37,179 bases of DNA from Pedobacter psychroterrae (GTDB taxonomy: Bacteria; Bacteroidota; Bacteroidia; Sphingobacteriales; Sphingobacteriaceae). The notes under the pieces were generated by a model. That model made no database searches, was not told where the DNA came from, and saw only the letters and a program-made list of their open reading frames with translations. Shown piece after piece: positions 32,318 through 37,179 of the stretch; positions within the stretch are counted from its first letter, which is position 1, and the number at the start of each line of letters is the position of its first letter. The DNA is taken from the NCBI RefSeq assembly GCF_004331695.1, contig NZ_SJSL01000012.1, positions 1-37,179 on the forward strand, written 5' to 3'. A program made the translations under genes and the position numbers.

Positions 32318-32356
32318 AAAAAAGGGGCTGCATCATCCTTATGACACAGCCCCTTT
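32318..32356 (-). terminator. Rho-independent terminator of clpC
   Basis: AAAGGGGCTG (32321-32330) pairs perfectly with CAGCCCCTTT (32347-32356), with an inner TCAT/ATGA stem and a CCTT loop. Read on the minus strand the stem is followed by a run of six T. It lies just after clpC and separates it from the SUMF1-type gene. Confidence 0.88.
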
Positions 32357-32375
32357 ATATGATTATTGCAATCCG

Positions 32376-34916
32376 TTATTCGATACTGCCTTCTTCTTTT
32401 TTCTTTTTCTTACCCGGACTCTTGTTCTCTACTACGATTTGGTCACTTTCCTTATCGTAGTCAATTTCCAGTGTATCACCATCATGAATTTCACCTTTCA
32501 GGATTTCTTCTGCAATTGGATCTTCCAGGTATTTCTGGATAGCACGTTTCAACGGCCTGGCACCAAAGTTTGCATCAAAGCCCTTATCGGCAATAAAATC
32601 TTTAGCTCTCTCAGTCAGTTTTACTTCATAACCCAGGTTATGGACGCGGCCAAACAAGGATTTCAACTCGATGTCAATAATCTTAAAGATCTCGTCTTTA
32701 CCCAAAGAATTGAATACGACCACATCATCCACGCGGTTTAGGAATTCCGGTGCAAATGCACGTTTCAGCGCAGTTTCTATCACTCCTCTTGAATGAGCAT
32801 CTATCTGGTTGACCTTGGCTGAAGTAGAGAAACCTACTCCCTGTCCGAAATCTTTCAGCTGGCGCGCACCGATGTTTGAAGTCATAATGATGATCGTATT
32901 TCTAAAATCAACTTTACGGCCTAAGCTGTCTGTCAACTGACCTTCATCCAGCACCTGCAATAATATATTAAATACATCAGGATGCGCTTTTTCAATCTCA
33001 TCCAATAAGATCACGGCATAAGGTTTACGGCGCACTTTTTCAGTCAGCTGTCCGCCTTCTTCATAGCCTACATATCCCGGAGGCGCACCTACCAGACGTG
33101 ATACCGCAAATTTCTCCATGTATTCACTCATATCTATCTGGATCAGCGAATCATCACTGTCAAACATAAACCTGGCAAGCTCCTTGGCCAATTCAGTTTT
33201 ACCTACCCCGGTAGGGCCCAGGAATATAAATGATCCAATCGGCTTTTTAGGATCTTTCAATCCTGCTCTGGTACGCTGGATAGCCTTTGTTAATTTCCTG
33301 ATCGCATCCTCCTGACCAATGATCTTTTCGCCTACAGTTTCATACATGTTCAGCAATTTCACACTGTCGGTCTGTCCTACTCTCTGTAGCGGAATGCCAG
33401 TCATCATCGACACAACCTCGGCCACATTGTCTTCAGTCACAGTATAACGTTTGGTCTTGGTTTCAGCTTCCCACTCTCCTTTAGCACGGTCCAGCTCTTC
33501 CAAAAGATTCTTTTCGGTATCTCTTAATTTGGCTGCCTCTTCATATTTCTGACTTTTTACTACCTTGTTTTTCTCCAGTTTGATCTCTTCGATCTTGCTT
33601 TCAATCTCAATAATGGTCTGCGGCACATGAATATTGGTCAAATGCACCCTCGAACCCGCCTCATCCAGCGCATCAATCGCTTTATCAGGAAGGAACCTGT
33701 CGGTAATATACCTTGAAGTCAGTGCCACACAGGCATTGATCGCTTCATCCGTATAGGTTACCCCATGATGGTCCTCATATTTCTCTTTAATACGATTTAG
33801 TATTTCGATAGTCTCATCGGGTGTAGCCGGCTCGATCATCACTTTCTGGAAACGACGGTCTAAAGCGCCATCCTTTTCAATATACTGACGATATTCATCT
33901 AAAGTCGTGGCACCGATACATTGTATTTCTCCCCTTGCCAACGCAGGTTTGAACATATTCGACGCATCCAGCGATCCCGAAGCACCACCTGCACCCACTA
34001 TGGTATGGATTTCATCAATGAACAGGATCACATCCGTAGATTTTTCCAGCTCGTTCATTACTGCTTTCATACGTTCCTCAAACTGACCGCGGTATTTAGT
34101 ACCTGCTACCAATGAAGCAAGATCTAAGGTAACCACACGTTTGTTGAACAACACTCTTGAAACCTTGCGCTGAACAATTCTTAGTGCAAGCCCTTCTGCT
34201 ATAGCAGATTTACCCACACCCGGCTCACCGATCAGGATTGGATTGTTCTTTTTACGGCGTGAAAGAATCTGCGACACACGTTCGATCTCCTTCTCACGGC
34301 CTACTATAGGGTCCAGTTTACCTTCCTCAGCAGCTTTGGTCAGGTCTCTTCCAAAATTATCCAGGACAGGGGTTTTAGATTTAATATCCGACACCTTTTT
34401 AGGGCTGCTGAAGCTTTCCTCTTCACGGTATTCGTCATCACCTCCGGTAGATGCGCTGTTCTGCGGATCATCCTTAAAGCCATTTTTATTTACTTCAACT
34501 TCCTGTTTGAATATTTCGTAATTGACACTGAACTGCAATAATATTTGTGACGCGATATTGTCGTCATCGCGCAAAATAGACAACAGCAAATGTTCTGTAC
34601 CTATCAGGTCACTCTTAAAGATTTTTGCTTCAAGATAAGTGATCTTCAATACCTTCTCGGCCTGTTTGGTCAAAGGGATATTTCCCAGATTTACCGTCAC
34701 ACTTGAAGTACCCTTTACAGAGTCTTCAATCGACCGGCGAAGTTTTGAAGTATCAACTCCTAATGATCTTAATATCTTGATTGCCATGCCATCGCCTTCG
34801 CGGATAAGACCCAACAACAGATGTTCTGCGCCTATGTAATCGTGACCTAACCTCAGGGCTTCTTCCCTGCTAAAAGAAATCACGTCTTTTACTTGTGGAG
34901 AAAATTTAGCTTCCAT
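32376..34916 (-). CDS. clpC: ClpC-type AAA+ unfoldase
   Basis: An 846-residue ATP-dependent Clp chaperone that unfolds proteins for ClpP. Domains in order: two N-terminal Clp repeats (~1-145), first AAA module with Walker A GEPGVGKS (~228-235) and Walker B VILFIDEIHTIVGAG, a UVR-type coiled segment at about 440-480 (KSQKYEEAAKLRDTEKNL), second AAA module with GPTGVGKT (~566-573), and a C-terminal D2-small domain. The UVR segment and length distinguish it from ClpA and ClpB. The ClpP-docking loop is expected in the second AAA module but I did not map it. Start ATG at 34914-34916. It stands alone, with a strong terminator after it and a structured leader before it. Highly conserved sequence. 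Confidence 0.96.
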   Translation of the reverse strand: MEAKFSPQVKDVISFSREEALRLGHDYIGAEHLLLGLIREGDGMAIKILRSLGVDTSKLRRSIEDSVKGTSSVTVNLGNIPLTKQAEKVLKITYLEAKIFKSDLIGTEHLLLSILRDDDNIASQILLQFSVNYEIFKQEVEVNKNGFKDDPQNSASTGGDDEYREEESFSSPKKVSDIKSKTPVLDNFGRDLTKAAEEGKLDPIVGREKEIERVSQILSRRKKNNPILIGEPGVGKSAIAEGLALRIVQRKVSRVLFNKRVVTLDLASLVAGTKYRGQFEERMKAVMNELEKSTDVILFIDEIHTIVGAGGASGSLDASNMFKPALARGEIQCIGATTLDEYRQYIEKDGALDRRFQKVMIEPATPDETIEILNRIKEKYEDHHGVTYTDEAINACVALTSRYITDRFLPDKAIDALDEAGSRVHLTNIHVPQTIIEIESKIEEIKLEKNKVVKSQKYEEAAKLRDTEKNLLEELDRAKGEWEAETKTKRYTVTEDNVAEVVSMMTGIPLQRVGQTDSVKLLNMYETVGEKIIGQEDAIRKLTKAIQRTRAGLKDPKKPIGSFIFLGPTGVGKTELAKELARFMFDSDDSLIQIDMSEYMEKFAVSRLVGAPPGYVGYEEGGQLTEKVRRKPYAVILLDEIEKAHPDVFNILLQVLDEGQLTDSLGRKVDFRNTIIIMTSNIGARQLKDFGQGVGFSTSAKVNQIDAHSRGVIETALKRAFAPEFLNRVDDVVVFNSLGKDEIFKIIDIELKSLFGRVHNLGYEVKLTERAKDFIADKGFDANFGARPLKRAIQKYLEDPIAEEILKGEIHDGDTLEIDYDKESDQIVVENKSPGKKKKKEEGSIE

Positions 34917-35281
34917 ATATACCTTTCTAAATCCGGGATGGCCCTAAACTATAAAAATTGTTTTATAAAAGACATCCCAGATTTTTTTAATTTATCAACA
35001 ATTACGCCATTGGTTGTTTAAATGATGCATGAACTGACGTTATTTCATAAATCTAAACAAGTTTTAACTAAGGTAGTAATTATAGCGCTTAAAACATTAC
35101 GATTAGCAAAAGTGCCTTTATATTCCCTTAGCGTATCTTTATACATATATACGAAGACCATACTCAAATTGTAACAGCGCTATTGTAATCCTTTTGTCTG
35201 TTTTTTACACCTGTCAAAATGTATGCATTATAGTCGTTTATGTCAGTGTTTATAAATATGCTATACCGTTATTTTTTTGAG
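34917..35281. other. Gene-free leader region of clpC
   Basis: About 365 AT-rich bases with no supported gene. The clpC-proximal 62 bases hold the nested inverted repeat at 34935-34978. No clear TAnnTTTG promoter was found on the minus strand; a weak TAGTTTAG-like site lies near the start codon. The rest shows no structure that I can recognise. Confidence 0.5.
34935..34978. promoter_or_regulatory. Nested inverted repeat upstream of clpC
   Basis: GGGATG (34935-34940) pairs with CATCCC (34973-34978), enclosing TATAAAA-ATTG-TTTTATA (34950-34967). It lies 19 to 62 bases before the clpC start codon on the minus strand. It could be a repressor site or a leader hairpin controlling stress expression. 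Confidence 0.5.
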
Positions 35282-36598
35282 TTATTGTTGTTTGAGCATT
35301 GATAAAATCCATGATGTCATTTTATCCCGTTGTTCAGGAACGGTGTTGTGCCCTGTCTCTTTATATATAGCCAGTTCTTTAGGAGATGATATGGAATTAT
35401 ATGCAGCATACATTGAGGTAGGCGGACATGTTTCGTCATTAAATCCCCAGCTGTAAAATCCGGGAACACGAAGTTGCTTGGCAAAATTTACAACGTCATA
35501 ATATTGACAGGTCAAAAGTTTATCTGGTTTGTTATTGTTAGCCATATTGTTACCTGCAAAGAGATGCGGCCATCCACCAGCGCGATTATGCAGATACCCC
35601 GTCACATCACATAGTGCAGGGTAATTCACCGCAAGGTATTTAACCCTTTGATCCAGAGCGGCAGTTACAATTGATAAAGCACCGCCCTGACTTCCTCCGT
35701 ATACAGCAAGGTTCTTTCCATCATAAGCATGGTGGGCAACCAGAAAATCCAATGCCCTGATACAACCCAGGTAAACACGTTTGTAATAATAATTATCTCT
35801 GTTGTCCAGATTTATTGATGGATAGCCATTCAAAGCACCACTTCCCAGGTTTTTATATATTTCAGGATCCTGAATTACAGGAACACCGTGAATGCCTATT
35901 TCCAGGGTAATCACTCCTTCTGATGCAAGGGAGACGTCACCCCGATACCCCCTCACACCCGCACCGGGAACTTTCAGTGCAGCCGGATACTTCCCTTCTT
36001 TTTTTGGTACGCTTAGAATCCCATAAATTCTTGATTGATTAATATTTTGAAAACTAACCTGGTAAACATCTACCTTATCCGTTGAATATGCGGTTAAAAG
36101 CTCCTTTCTAACGTCCATTGGAATTCTCGATAATGACTGCCTGGCGTTTTGCCAAAACTGATTAAAATCCTGCGGTAATTGAATGGTGGGATTAATGCTT
36201 TCCGGTGAGAATGCAGCAGTGATCAATCCTTTAACTTTAGCTCCGTTGACCTCAGCAATAACAGTATACCTTAAAAATCCAGGTGTATGCATGGTATAGG
36301 ACGGCAGCACAAATGTATTTGTAGTAAGTGTCGCTGAATCTGATTTCAGCAACTGCATTTTCTCCTGCCCAATGGTATATTTGAGCTTCAGGTTGTTTAC
36401 TTCTTTCCCATTATTAAATACAGCGACGGTAAATATCGGTTTTTCGCCTGTTTTATAAATCCAGTCTTTGTGATCGGCCTTAAACACGATAGAAAGATCA
36501 TCTCCATTACAAAAAGCACTGCTGGCTGTAAAAATGATAAACAGGATTAAAAGCAGTCTACTAATTGAATACACGTTGGTTTTAAAGGTTTGCTGCAT
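35282..36598 (-). CDS. Acetyl-xylan-esterase-like alpha/beta hydrolase
   Basis: A 438-residue exported protein with a signal peptide of about 30 residues. The C-terminal ~300 residues are an AXE1/cephalosporin-C-deacetylase-type alpha/beta hydrolase (CE7-like). The nucleophile is Ser303 in YGGSQGGA; candidate Asp388 (GFNDETCPP) and His417 (ETGHNT) complete the triad. The motifs KVPGAGVRGYRGD and KYLAVNYPALCD are typical of the family. The N-terminal ~110 residues are an extra beta domain of unknown role. It acts on acetylated sugars or oligosaccharides outside the cytoplasm. It stands alone between clpC and the insertion sequence, with no polysaccharide-locus genes (SusC/D) beside it. Confidence 0.85.
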   Translation of the reverse strand: MQQTFKTNVYSISRLLLILFIIFTASSAFCNGDDLSIVFKADHKDWIYKTGEKPIFTVAVFNNGKEVNNLKLKYTIGQEKMQLLKSDSATLTTNTFVLPSYTMHTPGFLRYTVIAEVNGAKVKGLITAAFSPESINPTIQLPQDFNQFWQNARQSLSRIPMDVRKELLTAYSTDKVDVYQVSFQNINQSRIYGILSVPKKEGKYPAALKVPGAGVRGYRGDVSLASEGVITLEIGIHGVPVIQDPEIYKNLGSGALNGYPSINLDNRDNYYYKRVYLGCIRALDFLVAHHAYDGKNLAVYGGSQGGALSIVTAALDQRVKYLAVNYPALCDVTGYLHNRAGGWPHLFAGNNMANNNKPDKLLTCQYYDVVNFAKQLRVPGFYSWGFNDETCPPTSMYAAYNSISSPKELAIYKETGHNTVPEQRDKMTSWILSMLKQQ

Positions 36599-36939
36599 GA
36601 TTAAATTTGGTTTAAGTAAGCTAAGATGCTGTCTCCATATTATATTTTGCAGTTAATTTACACTTTATCCGTCAAATATTTAATCCATTCTACGCCATTA
36701 TTGCGATTGTGTCGATGAATAATAAATAACTGAGGTTCTGAAGCTTTACTCATTGTTGAACTTCAGCCCCCTTTATTAAGTCTTCTATTATTGACGCCCC
36801 TTGAGAACCTAACTGGAACATATTCATTAGAATATGCAGATTCTGTTTTATATATATTCAAATATTCAGTATAAGACAACTTGTCTATTCCTAAAATTGC
36901 CTTACCAAATTCGGACTAACCATTTAACTTTATATTACT
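36599..36939. other. Gene-free stretch before the insertion sequence
   Basis: About 341 bases without a supported gene. A perfect inverted repeat CATATTC-ATTA-GAATATG lies at 36819-36836, upstream of the transposase. The left end of the insertion element should lie in this stretch, but with its right end outside the window I cannot fix the terminal repeats or target duplication. Confidence 0.5.
36819..36836. repeat. Palindrome upstream of the transposase gene
   Basis: Perfect inverted repeat of 7-base arms round a 4-base centre, 103 bases before the transposase ATG. May belong to the element or be the control site of either neighbour; undetermined. Confidence 0.5.
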
Positions 36940-37179
36940 ATGGAAAAACCGAGAAAAGGGACACAGACAGGGACATTTGTTACCTATGAGGATTCTTTTA
37001 AAATTGCCGTTGCCCGGGAATACCTTGAAGGCAAACTGAGCCAGGCGCAGCTTGGCCGTAAGTATGGGCTTAGCAGCGGCGAAGTAGTTCGCTATTTCGT
37101 GAACTGGTACAAAAAGTACATCAGCCAGGCCGAGGTTTGGGAGTCGGGCAGCCCGCTTGCGTCAAATGCTGATCAGGGT
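36940..37179 (+). CDS. Transposase orfA of an IS3-like element, partial
   Basis: The first 80 codons of an open frame that runs off the right edge, starting at the ATG at 36940-36942. The protein carries an IS3-type helix-turn-helix (KIAVAREYLEGKLSQAQLG, then RKYGLSSGEVVRYFVNWYKK) typical of orfA, which binds the element ends; the catalytic orfB would be off-window. By eye its codons are richer in G and C than neighbouring genes, which fits recent arrival. The family assignment within IS3 or a relative cannot be settled from this part. The start is supported by the continuous open frame and the typical charged N-terminus. Confidence 0.8.
   Translation, partial: MEKPRKGTQTGTFVTYEDSFKIAVAREYLEGKLSQAQLGRKYGLSSGEVVRYFVNWYKKYISQAEVWESGSPLASNADQG

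Noticed and set aside
36730..36815. AGGTTCT and AGAACCT as terminal repeats of the insertion sequence
   Set aside because: Seven bases in inverted order about 65 bases apart and both on the left flank; they cannot be the two ends of an element whose body lies to the right.

Overview
The window looks like chromosomal DNA of a Bacteroidota bacterium, most likely Sphingobacteriaceae (Pedobacter-like). Several things point there: promoter-like sites of the Bacteroidota type (TTTG or TTG, 18-20 bases, then TAnnTTTG), the order bamD-rpoZ-coaBC-porD with recN nearby, a TPR sensor kinase with a LytTR regulator, and many exported proteins. The genus is inferred; no rRNA gene is in the window.

Layout. 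(1) 1-331: no gene, but two stacked strong promoter-like sites fire leftward out of the window. (2) 332-3116, minus strand: an operon of ABC ATPase, membrane permease, YtrA-type GntR repressor and an unknown exported or anchored protein, with a clear promoter and operator. (3) 3117-3527: a gene-free stretch holding a ~246-nt nested inverted-repeat element. (4) 3528-11006, plus strand: bamD, rpoZ, coaBC, porD, then a BlaI-type repressor with an M56 (BlaR1-like) membrane protease carrying five 23-residue repeats, then recN. (5) 11008-26637, minus strand: a 15.6-kb cell-surface locus. In transcription order it encodes a LytTR response regulator, a TPR-sensor histidine kinase, a collagen-like lipoprotein, an outer-membrane beta-barrel protein, a 2449-residue secreted TANFOR-type protein and a fibronectin-III protein. 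(6) 26758-27822, plus strand: a radical SAM protein behind a 23-bp perfect palindrome. (7) 27819-32197, minus strand: a periplasmic set of SUMF1-fold protein, Tat-exported Gfo/Idh/MocA oxidoreductase, ApbE flavin transferase and a TIM-barrel isomerase-like protein. (8) 32318-34916, minus strand: clpC with its terminator. (9) 35282-36598, minus strand: an acetyl-xylan-esterase-like enzyme. (10) 36940 to the end: the start of an insertion-sequence transposase orfA, cut by the window edge.

How the genes may work together. The best candidate for an undescribed system is region 5: a sensor kinase and regulator next to a same-strand set of four exported surface proteins (a lipoprotein with a collagen stalk, a barrel, a giant beta-rich protein and an FN3 protein). 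I infer a regulated surface appendage, adhesin or matrix; no single gene proves it. The M56/BlaI pair with its two operators is a second sensing system, whose repeat-built outer domain replaces the beta-lactam sensor of BlaR1. All family calls are from reading motifs by eye; no database search was possible.
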